Shown: one piece after another, positions 36,016 to 46,508 of the stretch
How the letters are laid out: every line of letters begins with the position of its first letter
How positions within the stretch are numbered: position 1 is the stretch's first letter
NCBI GenBank assembly: GCA_030268105.1
Contig: BSDZ01000080.1
Span: 62,001 to 126,000, forward strand
DNA: 64,000 nucleotides
Direction: 5' to 3'
From: Volvox africanus
Taxonomy: Eukaryota; Chlorophyta; Chlorophyceae; Chlamydomonadales; Volvocaceae
Notes under the pieces: model-generated
Told to the model about the DNA's origin: nothing
Database searches by the model: none
Seen by the model: the letters and a program-made list of their open reading frames with translations, nothing else
Program-made: the position numbers and the translations under genes

Positions 36016-36839
36016 TGTTGTGCTACGGTTCATTTACCGCCGACGCGTAGGTCGACGCGATTCTACAAGGCGAAGTGCTTTTGTGATGAACGCATTGCAT
36101 ATGAATGAATCTGCATGATATAAATGTATTCGTGTACATTTATATATGCATTTGGCATGTTGTCATTATCCATCGCGACATCGCATCATGGCAAATCCGC
36201 CTAGCATGCATGAAAGCCCGAAGCATTGAAGTGCGCATTATGCTCGTGCTACGAAACAATAAGTAATGTTATCTGATATAATATTACTTCATTAAAGCAC
36301 ACGTTGAGAGTGCCGCACTCGTCGCGATACATGCCCTGCAACCGGATATCGTTATCCGGACCCTTGCATCATGTGAATGCCGGAAAGGCTATTACGTTGT
36401 TATGCGTAGACATCGCCTAGACGCAGTAGGGTTGTCACATCTAGGATCGGCCTCCTGATGTGAATCGTATGGCATTGCGATGCTGCGAGTATAACAGATG
36501 CAAGGACGGCTAAGCAGAATAAGACATTCAATACCGGCCAACACTCGTGTGTTCTATATTACTATTTCTATACACTATTCTACTTAGCCCGAGCTAAGCC
36601 TGAACTTCGCTAATCACCGCCGTATGATGATTGCTTGCTTCCGGCGCTGACGGCGATTTCGTCCATTGCATCGTTCTGATCCATAATACTGTAAGTTATA
36701 TCTCTCTTCGTCTTGAAGTCTTCCGCTGTCTCTGTTTGCTCTCGCTTGCCTTGCTGTACTTGCAAGTGCTCGCGCATCGGTGTCGAAAGTCTCCAGACGT
36801 GCAGATACTTATGAGCAAACGCGAACGAGAGGTACAACA
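36016..36839 (+). repeat. LTR1 (824 bp)
   Basis: TGTTGTGCTACGG start, GGTACAACA end. It contains a perfect inverted repeat TATAAATGTA/TACATTTATA (36119-36144) and a CCGGATA/TATCCGG hairpin near 36352-36369. TATAAATG could serve as a TATA element. A TGTAA motif, the usual volvocine poly(A) signal, lies near 36690. Confidence 0.95.
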
Positions 36840-36842
36840 AAT

Positions 36843-36854
36843 TGGTATCGAGAC
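36843..36854 (+). promoter_or_regulatory. Primer-binding site of the first element
   Basis: TGGTATCGAGAC begins three bases after LTR1. It resembles the usual initiator-Met tRNA site of plant LTR elements (TGGTATCAGAGC) but differs in the middle. Confidence 0.65.
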
Positions 36855-36908
36855 AGGTTTGTTGCCTAACTGTCTCTCTTTGTCTAATCGGAAGTAGGTT
36901 CTTTCTAT

Positions 36909-37778
36909 GGCGAGTTCCAGCGACGAACCACGAGGACCGCTAGATACTTTTGCCGAAGACCTAGGCCGCGCCGTTTTGGACGCCGCCGCTTCTGGTTTGT
37001 AATTGTTTAATTGCTTTCGCTTAGATTGCTGCACTTGTTGTGTAAGTGTATGCTCTGAGTCGCAGGTAATCTCAGTGCACTGGCATTGCTTGCCGCGGCG
37101 ACTGAGACCGGCTTTCGTCCGGACCAGTTGGCGACTCTCATCGCCCAAACTACGGAGATCAGGACTCAGCTGGGCAAGTACTTGCTGAGTTTACTGAATC
37201 TTCTCAAGAGTACTGTCGGTAGGCTCACCGAATCGCTTTGTACTCTTGCCTTTGCGATAGAAGTCGGCTTCTATTACGCAAAACTAGGGTATCGTTTCGT
37301 GCTCCATGTCCACGGAACACGACGATACGCCGCACACTAGCCTAGCTAGCCAACCCGATTTTGTTGTGGCTGCTAGAGCACCGGATAGAGGTCTTGAGAC
37401 TGTTGGCGCGCGAGCCACTCAAGAGCCCCTTTTCCTTCAGACCCCTGCTCACTTAATTGTGCCGCATTCAGCAGTGAACACGAATATGGACAACACTGCT
37501 GGACCAAGGGTTCTGCCATTACCTCAAGCTCGAGGGCATGATGACATCCCTGAGGTGATGAGATTGTCGATTCCCGTTCCTAGGCTCAATATTTCGCTGA
37601 CCGACAAGACACCAGGGCATAGCATAGCCGATGCAACTCGTGCGTACGTGCGTGACGCTAAAAAGTATCTCCAGGCTGTTCATGGTGGCGATAATGACGG
37701 TATCAGGTGTCTCTTCGTTGGTAACACCCTCGAGGGCTCAGCGAAGGACTGGTATCGCAATTGGACCAACGCCCGGGG
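36909..37778 (+). pseudogene. Truncated leader and gag of the outer element
   Basis: A short leader ORF starts at 36909. Gag starts at ATG 37306 and runs about 157 codons in the same sequence as the complete gag at 39070, with a few substitutions. It breaks after CGCCCGGGG (37778) where LTR2 begins. The frame continues by chance into LTR2 to 37881. The rest of this element's gag and pol is missing from the window. Confidence 0.9.
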
Positions 37779-38602
37779 TGTTGTGCTACGGTTCATTTCC
37801 CGTCGACGCATAGGTCGACGTGATCCTATGAGGCGAAGTGCTTTTGTGATGAATGCATTACATATGAATGAATCTGCATGATATAAATGTATTCGCATAC
37901 ATTTATATATGCATTTGGCATGTTGTCATTATCCATCGCGACATCGCACCATGGCAAATCCGCCTAGCATGCATGAAAGCTCGAAGCATTGAAGTGTGCA
38001 TTATGCTCGTGCTACGAAACGATAAGTAATATTATCTGATATAATATTACTTCATTACAGCACACGTTGAGAGCGCCGCACTCGTCGCGATGCATGCCCT
38101 GCAACCGGATATCGCTATCCGGACCCTTGCATCATGCGAATGCCGGAAAGGCTATTACGTTGTTATACGTAGACATCGCCTATACGCAGTAGGGTTGTCA
38201 CATCTAGGATCGGCCTCCTAATGTGAATCGTACGGCACTGCGATGCTGCGAGTATAACAGATGCGAGGACGGCTAAGCTAGACAAGACATTCGATACCGG
38301 AGAACACTTGTGTGTTCTATATTACTATTTCTATACACTATTCTACTTAGCCCGAGCTAAGCCTGAACTTCGCTAATCACCGCCGTATGATGATTGCTTG
38401 CTTCCGGCGCTGACGGCGATTTCGTCCATTGCATCGTTCTGATCCGTAATACTGTAAGTTATATCTCTCTTCGTCTTGAAGTCTTCCGCTGTCTCTGTTT
38501 GCTCTCGCTTGCCTTGCTGTACTTGCAAGTGCTCGCGCATCGGTGTCGATAGTCTCCAGACGTGCAGATACTTATGAGCAAACGCGAACGAGAGGTACAA
38601 CA
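37779..38602 (+). repeat. LTR2 (824 bp), internal
   Basis: Same length and ends as LTR1 and LTR3, but with a distinct set of substitutions (for example CATTTCCCGTCG for CATTTACCGCCG near the start). The inverted-repeat stem TATAAATGTA/TACATTTATA is preserved while its loop has changed. Confidence 0.95.
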
Positions 38603-38605
38603 ATT

Positions 38606-38618
38606 TGGTATCGAGACC
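38606..38618 (+). promoter_or_regulatory. Primer-binding site of the complete internal region
   Basis: TGGTATCGAGACC starts three bases after LTR2. It is the same sequence as at 36843 plus one C. Confidence 0.65.
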
Positions 38619-38670
38619 AGGTTTGTTGCCTAACTGTCTCTCTCCGTCTAATCGGAAGTAGGTTCTTCCT

Positions 38671-38766
38671 ATGGCGAGTACCAGCGACGAACCACGAGGA
38701 CCGCTAGATACTTTTGCCGAAGACTTAGGCCGCGCCGTTTTGGACGCCGCCGCTTCTGGTTTGTAA
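38671..38766 (+). other. Short conserved leader ORF upstream of gag
   Basis: A 31-codon ORF starts with MASTSDEPRGPLD and is present in both internal regions (also at 36909). A possible intron (GTTTGT at 38759 to GAGTCGCAG at 38829) would extend the frame into a leucine/alanine-rich segment at 38830-38940. A role as a leader peptide or an alternative Gag N-terminus is speculative. Confidence 0.3.
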
Positions 38767-39069
38767 TTGTTTAATTGCTTTTGCTTAGATTGCTGCACTT
38801 GTTGTGTAAGTGTACGCTCTGAGTCGCAGGTAATCTCAGTGCACCGGCATTGCTTGCCGCGGCGACTGAGACCGGCTTTCGTCCGGACCAGTTGGCGACT
38901 CTCATTGCCCAAACTACGGAGATCAGGACTCAGCTGGGCAATTACTTGCTGAGTTTGCTGAATCTTCTCAAGAGTACTGTCGGTAGGCTCACCGAATCGC
39001 TTTGTACTCTTGCCTTTGCGATAGAAGTCGGCTTCTATTACGCAAAACTAGGGTATCGCTTCGTGCTCC

Positions 39070-40305
39070 ATGTCCGCGGAACACGACAATACGCCGCACA
39101 CTAGCCTAGCTAGCCAACCCGATTTCGTTGTAGCTGCTAGAGCTCCGGATAGAGGTCTTGAGACTGTTGGCGCGCGAGCCACTCAAGAGCCCCTTTTCCT
39201 TCAGACCCCTGCTCACTTAATTGTGCCGCATTCAGCAGTGAACACGAATATGGACAACACTGCTGGACCAAGGGTTCTGCCATTACCTCAAGCTCGAGGG
39301 CATGATGACATCCCTGAGGTGATGAGATTGTCGATTCCCGTTCCTAGGCTCAATATTTCGCTGACCGACAAGACACCAGGGCATAGCATAGCCGATGCAA
39401 CTCGTGCGTACGTGCGTGACGCTAAAAAGTACCTCCAGGCTGTTCATGGTGGCGATAATGACGGTATCAGGTGTCTCTTCGTTGGTAACACCCTCGAGGG
39501 CTCAGCGAAGGACTGGTATCGCAATTGGACCAACGCCCGGGGCAACTATACTTTTGACGAGTTGGTCGCCGCTTTGCTCGCACGATTCGCTACTGAGGTT
39601 CAAGCACGCGATGTGGAAGCTCGTAAGGTTTTGGCAGCCGGTAGCTACCACATGCGTCGGGATGAAAATGTACCTGCGTACCAGTCACGCTTCGAAGCAC
39701 TTGTGACTCCCATTGCTGACCTCACTGAATCCGAGCGTGTCTTTTGGTTTAGGCGAGGCCTGACGAAAATTTTGGCTAAATGGTGCGCTACTGACTTGGT
39801 TGGAGCGCAGATCAAGTCGTATGACGCGTTGGTCGTTTTTGCTAAGGGCGCGGAGGTACGACTCCTTGCCGGCGAGGAAGAAGTCAAGTCTGCCCCTCGT
39901 GCAAATGCCGTGCAAGTGCAGGATCCACTTGGGGAAGCTGTAGCTCTCGACCAGGACCTCGGCGTGACCCGCCCCACGCCTACTGCCGCGACGCGACGCA
40001 GCAACAGGCAACGCAAGGCGCGCGGGGGCGCTAGCTCGGGTGTCCGTGGTACAGGAGGAGCAGGTCCGAGCTCGGACCCAGCTAGGAACAGGAAGCGTGG
40101 TGGTGCGCCGTCGTCGGCAGCCGCACAGCGTTCCGACCCCAATGCGAAGCGGACTTGCACGGACGACACGTATATGCCAAAATGGAATTGCAATCGTTCC
40201 GAATTCGAGCGTCGGAAATTGGCCAATGTTTGTCTACTGTGTGCGGAGAATCATTCCACGAAGGATTGCCCTCTAATGCCGCCGTTTGTACCTCAGCCGA
40301 AATAG
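39070..40305 (+). CDS. Gag polyprotein of the chromovirus
   Basis: 411 residues from ATG 39070 to TAG 40303-40305. The middle carries a retrotransposon Gag-type region (…GSAKDWYRNWTNARG followed by a helical segment with RFATEVQARDVEARK). The C-terminal third is Arg/Gly/Ser-rich and basic. It ends with a single CCHC-type zinc knuckle, CLLCAENHSTKDC (C-x2-C-x3-H-x4-C), which binds the element RNA in this family. The ATG is the first in this frame after the leader and is conserved in the truncated copy at 37306. The stop is a single UAG with the same frame open beyond it. Confidence 0.88.
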   Translation: MSAEHDNTPHTSLASQPDFVVAARAPDRGLETVGARATQEPLFLQTPAHLIVPHSAVNTNMDNTAGPRVLPLPQARGHDDIPEVMRLSIPVPRLNISLTDKTPGHSIADATRAYVRDAKKYLQAVHGGDNDGIRCLFVGNTLEGSAKDWYRNWTNARGNYTFDELVAALLARFATEVQARDVEARKVLAAGSYHMRRDENVPAYQSRFEALVTPIADLTESERVFWFRRGLTKILAKWCATDLVGAQIKSYDALVVFAKGAEVRLLAGEEEVKSAPRANAVQVQDPLGEAVALDQDLGVTRPTPTAATRRSNRQRKARGGASSGVRGTGGAGPSSDPARNRKRGGAPSSAAAQRSDPNAKRTCTDDTYMPKWNCNRSEFERRKLANVCLLCAENHSTKDCPLMPPFVPQPK

Positions 40306-43300
40306 GGGCTTTCCCGGGTTCCTGCGGAGGGGGCACCACCTGGGATTTCTGAACTAACGCGTGGTCGGTGGTCATCCTTACGGCCAGCCGTTAAGGCATT
40401 GTTGCCTTGTGTACTTGGACACATCGAACGAGTCATTGCGCAACGCATCACGCTTGACGGATGCACGGGACTTCTCTGCTTCGACCCGTTGTGTAATTTG
40501 TTTACACCTCGCCGTCCCCTGTCGTCTATCGATCTGTCTAACCACGTGGTTTTGTTCATCCCCTCGTCTCTGTGTGAGATGTCGGAACAGTTGGCCATAT
40601 ACAGGAGGTGTAGGCGTCAATATCCAGGCACCGCCGCATGTGTTTTACTCCCCGCTTTCTGTCGGCGCAAGGCAGAGGCATCGTTAAGGGGTATGCGGCA
40701 TGTCCACCGGTTCGAGCCGGGCACCGTTTTGTTTAATGGTGTGGATCGGGAGGGTACGCTGGCTCCGTGGCCAAGCACATCCTACTCTGTTGACGTTTGG
40801 TACGAAGCTCCTGACGGGGGTGCCGTAGGTTACGGACCCGCCCTAAGTGCACTGACGTTGTCTGCTGGGCAGTCGCTCGTAGATAACCGTGTCCCTGTGG
40901 TTCAGATCGGTTTGAATGGCCGTACTCTGAAGGCACTTGTTGACACCGGTGCCAGCGACGACTTCATCTCTGTCGCAGAGGTGAATGCGCTGGGGTGTCC
41001 CCAGAGTCGTCTGATTGTCCACAGGTTACCCTTGCTGACGGGGGTAAGCATCCCATCGTGGGCAGGATTACCCTTAGCCTATCGATAGGCCCTTTGCGTG
41101 TTGTGACCCGGCCGTACGTGCTGCAGGGCTTAGCAGAGACTGCACCGTACATAATGGGGTCGTCGACATTACGGCAGTACCGCGCGCGCATCGACATGGA
41201 GACCGCAACCCTGCATATGTGCAAGGGTACTCTGTCAATTAAGGTACCTTTCCTGTCGTTCGAACATGTCACACCAAAGGAGGGTGAAACTGAGGCGGTG
41301 CCTATGGTTAATTTCGCTGTGACCACAATGGCCGCGCGAATCGAACCAGAGCTAGTCGGGCGTAAGGAGGCCGTCCGTTTGTTACGGAAGGGTGCCCACG
41401 GACTGCTTTTAAGGCCGCGGGTGAGCTGTTGTGTCACCACCGCGCAGATTTCTGCGGATCCTGAGGTTGAGGCCCTACTGTCACAGTATGAGGACGTCTT
41501 TAAAGATATCCCTGGCCTACCACCTATGCGTCCTGTTGACCACACAATCCCTCTTGTGCCTGGAGCGCAGCCTACGGCCCGGCCAATGTACAGGTTGAGT
41601 CCATTGGAGCTGGACGAGGTGAAGCGCCAGGTGACGGATTTGCTCGCGAAGGGTATGATACGCCCCAGCACATCCCCGTATTCTGCACCGATTTTGTTTG
41701 TTGGTAAGAAGGATGGGACCTTGCGCATGTGCATTGATTACCGGGGGTTAAATGCGAATACGGTGAAAAATCGCTACCCTTTGCCACGCGTTGACGACCT
41801 GTTGGATAAGCTGAAGGGCTCGGCTTATTTTTCCTCAATTGACTTACAACAGGGCTACAATCAGATTCGCATCGCTGCCTCTGATATCCCGAAAACCGCT
41901 TTTCGGACGCCCTTCGGTCACTTTGAGTATACGGTCCTATCATTTGGTTTGACTAATGCCCCTGCGACGTTTCAGGCGGTTATGGACCGAATGTTTAGGC
42001 CGTTTATCGACAGGTTCGTTGTTTGCTACCTGGATGACATCTTGGTATATTCTAAGACGCGCGAGGAGCACTTGGAGCATCTTTGGCTCGTGCTCGACGT
42101 TATGAGGCGGGAGCAATTGTTTGCTAAACGCGCCAAATGCTTTTGGGCGCAGCCTCAGGTGGAATATTTGGGCCACATTGTGTCGGCCACCGGTGTGAAG
42201 ATGGACCCGCGGAAGGACGCCGTGGTTCGCGATTGGCCCGCGCCTCAGAACCTCACGGAGCTGCGTAAGTTCCTTGGCTTGACCAATTATTTCCGAAAGT
42301 TCATTGAAAAATATTCCATCATTGCGGCCCCGCTTACTAACTTAACTCGCAAAGGCGTTTTCGTTTCGCTCGAGTCGTGGACGTCGCAATGCCAGCGGGC
42401 ATTCGAAGAGCTCAAACGAATCGTTGCCGAAGATGTCACCCTTGCATTCCCTGATTACTCGTTGCCATTTCGTGTTGAGGTAGTGTCTGATGCCTCAATA
42501 TTTGGAAGCGGCGCTGTATTGTTACAGGAAGGGCGACCGATCGCCTTCACGAGTAAGAAGTTTTCTGGTGCGGAGATTCGCTACACCACCGGGGAACAGG
42601 AGCTTCTGGCCGTGCTGCATGCTTTAAAGGAATGGCGCTGTTACCTCGAGGGACGCCCGTTTACTTTAAAGACTGACCATAAGCCCCTAACGTTTTTGCA
42701 AAGCGTTCCGACGTTGAACCGCCGTCAGGCTAGGTGGATGGAATACCTAGCTAGGTTCAACTGCACCTGGGAGTATATTTCTGGTAAATTGAATATTGCC
42801 GATGCTCTCAGTCGACATCCGTCGCTACACACTGCAATTTTGGCAGCACCTGTCGTGCGGCCGCGTAGCGAGGAGGTACCGATCGCAACGGACCTCGCGG
42901 AGCGGTTGAAGGTTGCCTACAACGCAGACGCCTGGTTCGCGGACCCGGCTAATGTAGAAAACCTTCACAAGCAGAATGGCCTTTGGCTATGGACGGAGGG
43001 TGCAGCTACGCAAATTGTCGTTCCGAACGATGACGCGCTACGCTACGACATCCTTGCGCGGTTCCACGAGGACCCGTTAGCAGGACACCCTGGTAGCAAG
43101 CGATTGATCAACTTGGTGCAACGTTCCTTTTGGTGGCCTCGTTTGGCTAAGGATGCGGTGAACTTCGTCCAGACATGCAGTCTGTGCCAGCGCAATAAGG
43201 CTTTGTCCGGTAAGGGCCATGGGTTGTTGCAACCGTTGCCTGTCCTGGATGCGCCTTGGGAAAGTGTTTCCATGGACTTCGTAGTCGCGCTGCCCAAAAC

Positions 43301-44366
43301 TGAGGGGGGATATGATGCGGTGTTCGTAATGGTCGATCGCCTGACTAAGATGGTTCACCTAGCACCATGCACATCATCCTGCACGGCTGAGCAAACCGCA
43401 CGTTTGTTTTTCGACAATGTGGTTCGGTTACACCGGGTTCCCAAAAACGTGATCTCGGACCGCGGTGGACAGTTCACGTCTAAGTTTTGGGAAGCGCTCT
43501 GCAAGCTAGTTGGCATGCGTGTCAACCTGAACACAGCGTACCACCCGCAGACTGATGGTCAAACCGAACGCACAAACCGCACGTTGGGTGATATGTTGCG
43601 CAATTATGCTGGTCGCACACCACTCGTTTGGGATACATATTTGACTGCGGCAGAATTCGCGCTTAACAACGCCGTTAACCGCTCTACAGGCAAAAGTCCG
43701 TTCTTTCTTAACTACGGGTTTCATCCAGCGCTACCCGTGTGGCGTGAGTTGGAAGTGAACGTGCCTGCTGCTAAACTTTTTGCCAAGTTTTTTATGTCCC
43801 GAATCACAGACGCGAAGTCGTGTTTGGACGCGGCGCAGCAACGAACGACAGAATACTACAACAAATCCAAGCAGGATGTGACGTTTCCAGAAGGGCAACT
43901 CGTGTTGCTAAGCACCAAGAACTTGCGTTCCTTGGCCAACGGATCCCGAAAACTCTTACCCCGCTGGATTGGTCCGTATCCTGTCATGCGCATGGTTGGG
44001 AATGTGGCTGTGGAGCTTGCATTGCCCGCTGATATGCCCATTCACCCCACGTTTCACGTATCGCTTGTTCGTCCGTATCGTGGTACGGAACCCGTCCCTG
44101 AGCCTGCTAACGCCCCCGCAGCGATCGAACCTGTTCCCGAGACCTGGATCGCTGGTAAACAGAAGTTTTACGATGTGGAGCGGGTGTTAGATTATCGCGT
44201 GCGTCGTGTGGGCCGACACCGACGTAAGCGGACAGTACACGAGTACTTGGTTAAGTGGACAGGGTATACCGACGAACACAACTCATGGGAACCGGCACGC
44301 AACTTCTCACAGGACATGAAGCCCCTGCTCGAAGAAGCCCGCAAACGTGCCACGCAAGCCCAATGA
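40306..44366 (+). CDS. Pol polyprotein: protease, RT, RNase H, integrase, chromodomain
   Basis: The frame is open in the gag register from 40306 to 41088 and contains the aspartic protease motif VDTGASDDF (about 40939-40965). The rest of pol lies in the -1 register, open to TGA 44364-44366, so one frameshift or a one-base deletion occurs near 40990-41035. Visible domains: reverse transcriptase with YLDD (42027-42038); RNase H with VVSDAS and TGEQELLAV (about 42478-42610); integrase HHCC finger (about 43065-43195); DDE core with [16 protein letters not shown] and [13 protein letters not shown]; and a C-terminal chromodomain (about 44168-44310, [11 protein letters not shown] … YLVKWTGY … NSWEP), which in chromoviruses targets integration to chromatin marks. 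Apart from the shift the frame is intact, suggesting a young copy. Confidence 0.9.
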
Positions 44367-44408
44367 CCCCTGCAGTCGATGCTGTATGATGCAGCGAGGA
44401 CGCTGCAT

Positions 44409-44425
44409 ACGGGAGGGGGGATAAT
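44409..44425 (+). promoter_or_regulatory. Polypurine tract
   Basis: ACGGGAGGGGGGATAAT directly precedes LTR3. This is the expected position and composition of the plus-strand primer for reverse transcription. Confidence 0.8.
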
Positions 44426-45249
44426 TGTTGTGCTACGGTTCATTTACCGCCGACGCATAGGTCGACGCGATTCTACAAGGCGAAGTGCTTTTGTGATGAA
44501 CGCATTGCATATGAATGAATCTGCATGATATAAATGTATTCGTGTACATTTATATATGCATTTGGCATGTTGTCATTATCCATCGCGACATCGCATCATG
44601 GCAAATCCGCCTAGCATGCATGAAAGCCCGAAGCATTGAAGTGCGCATTATGCTCGTGCTACGAAACAATAAGTAATGTTATCTGATATAATATTACTTC
44701 ATTAAAGCACACGTTGAGAGCGCCGCACTCGTCGCGATACATGCCCTGCAACCGGATATCGTTATCCGGACCCTTGCATCATGCGAATGCCGGAAAGGCT
44801 TATACGTTGTTATGTGTAGTCATCGCCTAGACGCAGTAGGGTTGTCACATCTAGGATCGGCCTCCTGATGTGAATCGTACGGCATTGCGATGCTGCGAGT
44901 ATAACAGATGCGAGGACGGCTAAGCAGAATAAGACATTCGATACCGGCGAACACTCGTGTGTTCTATATTACTATTGCTATACGCTATTCTACTTAGCCC
45001 GAGCTAAGCCTGAACTTCGCTAATCACCGCCGCGTGATGATTGCTTGCTTCCGGCGCTGACGGCGATTTCGTCCATTGCATCGTTCCGATCTGTAAGACT
45101 GTAAGTTATATCTCTCTTCGTCTTGAAGTCTTCCGCTGTCTCTGTTTGCTCTCGCTTGCCTTGCTGTACTTGCAAGTGCTCGCGCATCGGTGTCGAAAGT
45201 CTCCAGACGTGCAGATACTTATGAGCAAACGCGAACGAGAGGTACAACA
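44426..45249 (+). repeat. LTR3 (824 bp), 3' LTR
   Basis: Ends and length are as in LTR1, with which it shares diagnostic bases (CATTTACCGCCG, TTCTACAAGG, AAGCAGAATAAG) against LTR2. It is followed by the ATATC duplication. Confidence 0.95.
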
Positions 45250-45254
45250 ATATC
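45250..45254. repeat. Target-site duplication ATATC (right)
   Basis: Five bases directly after LTR3, matching the left flank. Five bp is the usual duplication length for Ty3/gypsy integrases. Confidence 0.85.
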
Positions 45255-45291
45255 ATGCTAAAATGATAATATCACGTTCAGTCATGCTTAG

Positions 45292-46073
45292 ATGAGAGCA
45301 AGCCTACTTCGACATGAGACAACATTCACCCCGTTCAAGCTAATCCTGGGCTATGAGCCCACCACCCCACTACAGCTGCTAGCCAAGCACCCCAACTGGG
45401 AGCCTGCTAACCCGTCTGTCACATCGTTCATGATAGACTGTGAAATTGCGCTCTCCCAACCAAGCTGCATGTCAAAGCCGTGCAGCACCGCCAGGCCACC
45501 TACGCCGACAAGCGACGTGCCGAGCACCTTTGTGGCGGGCGACAAGGTGCTCCTATCCACGGCCCACCTCAAACTGGTAACTGGTGACTCCCGCACGAAA
45601 CCCAACTTGCGCTATGTTGGCCCCTTCACCATTGAGGCCATGGTTTCCCAGAACGTGGCGCGGCTGAAGCTTCCGGCGTCAGTCGTAAACGTGAGGCAAC
45701 TCCGCCCATTCAGGACGGCGGACGAGCTTTTCCGGACCGAGCTGTGGCCCAAGCCATGCCTGAGCCCTTCGTCAACTCCACTGGGGACCTGTGGTGGCAT
45801 GTTGAGGCCATTGTCAGCCGCCATATCACCCCCATCACTGGTCGCGTCACATATGGCGTCAAGTTCAAGGGCTATGATGAGTCCGAGAACATCTTCATTG
45901 ACGAAGCTACCCTACTGGAGGATGTCCCGGAACTGATCGCGCAGTACAAACGCGACCACCCCCGTTCTGTGGCCAAAACCCGGCAGCGACGCAGCAGTTT
46001 TCGCAACGTAACTAGACCCTTGGTCATTCCAACACGCCGTTACCTACGACTTCGTGGAGATCGCTGGAGTTAG
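45292..46073 (+). pseudogene. 3' remnant of a second chromovirus pol
   Basis: The first frame (45292 to about 45745) has the end of an integrase (TPFKLILGYEPTTPLQLL) and its C-terminal domain (FVAGDKVLLSTAHL … LRYVGPFTIEAMV). A second frame (about 45750-46073) continues with a chromodomain (WWHVEAIVSRHI … YGVKFKGYDESENIFI). The two are separated by a frameshift near 45750, and everything upstream of the integrase C-terminal part is missing. The sequence differs strongly from the element at 36016, so it is another family. Confidence 0.85.
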
Positions 46074-46110
46074 AGTTGCGGGGACGCAACCCTTCGCGGA
46101 GGGGGGATGG

Positions 46111-46508
46111 TGTAACAGGGCGAATGGCGCAGAAGCGCCAGAAAGAGCGAAACTGAGTTGTCGTAATTTGGCCATTTTGTGACAAATAACATAGTTGCAT
46201 AATAATAGATTAATTACAACAACGCATAGAACTTGGACAAGTCGCATGGAACTACTTGCAAGCATTCGTACAACGGTATCAGTTGTAGAATGCGCGCCAG
46301 TTTTGAATAGATGTAAGGCCCCCTTACGAGCCAGACAGCGCTATTCAAGGCGCCTGAATAATTGAAACAGACACTTCTTATTCCATTGTAAGTTACTACT
46401 ATAATGTAACTAGCAAGGAGTCACCCTTGCACTACGTGCCCTACGGCACCGTTACTCAGAGCTCGCCAATATAGCTACACCTACCAGCTAGGCGAAGCCT
46501 CTGTTACA
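46111..46508 (+). repeat. 3' LTR of the second chromovirus (398 bp)
   Basis: It begins TGTAACAG and ends CTGTTACA, perfect terminal inverted repeats. It directly follows a purine tract (GCGGAGGGGGGATGG, 46096-46110), as expected for a 3' LTR after a pol remnant. The flank after it is AATGC; the matching 5' flank is not in the window. Confidence 0.8.

Larger units (their letters stand above)
36016..45249 (+). mobile_element. Compound Ty3/gypsy chromovirus with three LTRs
   Basis: Order: LTR1 (36016-36839), truncated leader and gag (36840-37778), LTR2 (37779-38602), complete internal region (38603-44425), LTR3 (44426-45249). All LTRs are 824 bp and run from TGTTG to CAACA. The outer flanks are the same 5 bp, ATATC, at 36011-36015 and 45250-45254. 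LTR1 and LTR3 share many bases that differ in LTR2, so LTR1/LTR3 look like the pair of one element and LTR2 like that of another. The chromodomain at the C-terminus of pol places it among chromoviruses. Confidence 0.93.

Noticed and set aside
37306..37881. A 191-codon independent protein
   Set aside because: It is the broken gag of the outer retroelement reading by chance into LTR2.
38850..39104. Separate 84-codon gene upstream of gag
   Set aside because: Probably part of the element leader, possibly spliced to the short ORF at 38671. There is no independent evidence for a gene.
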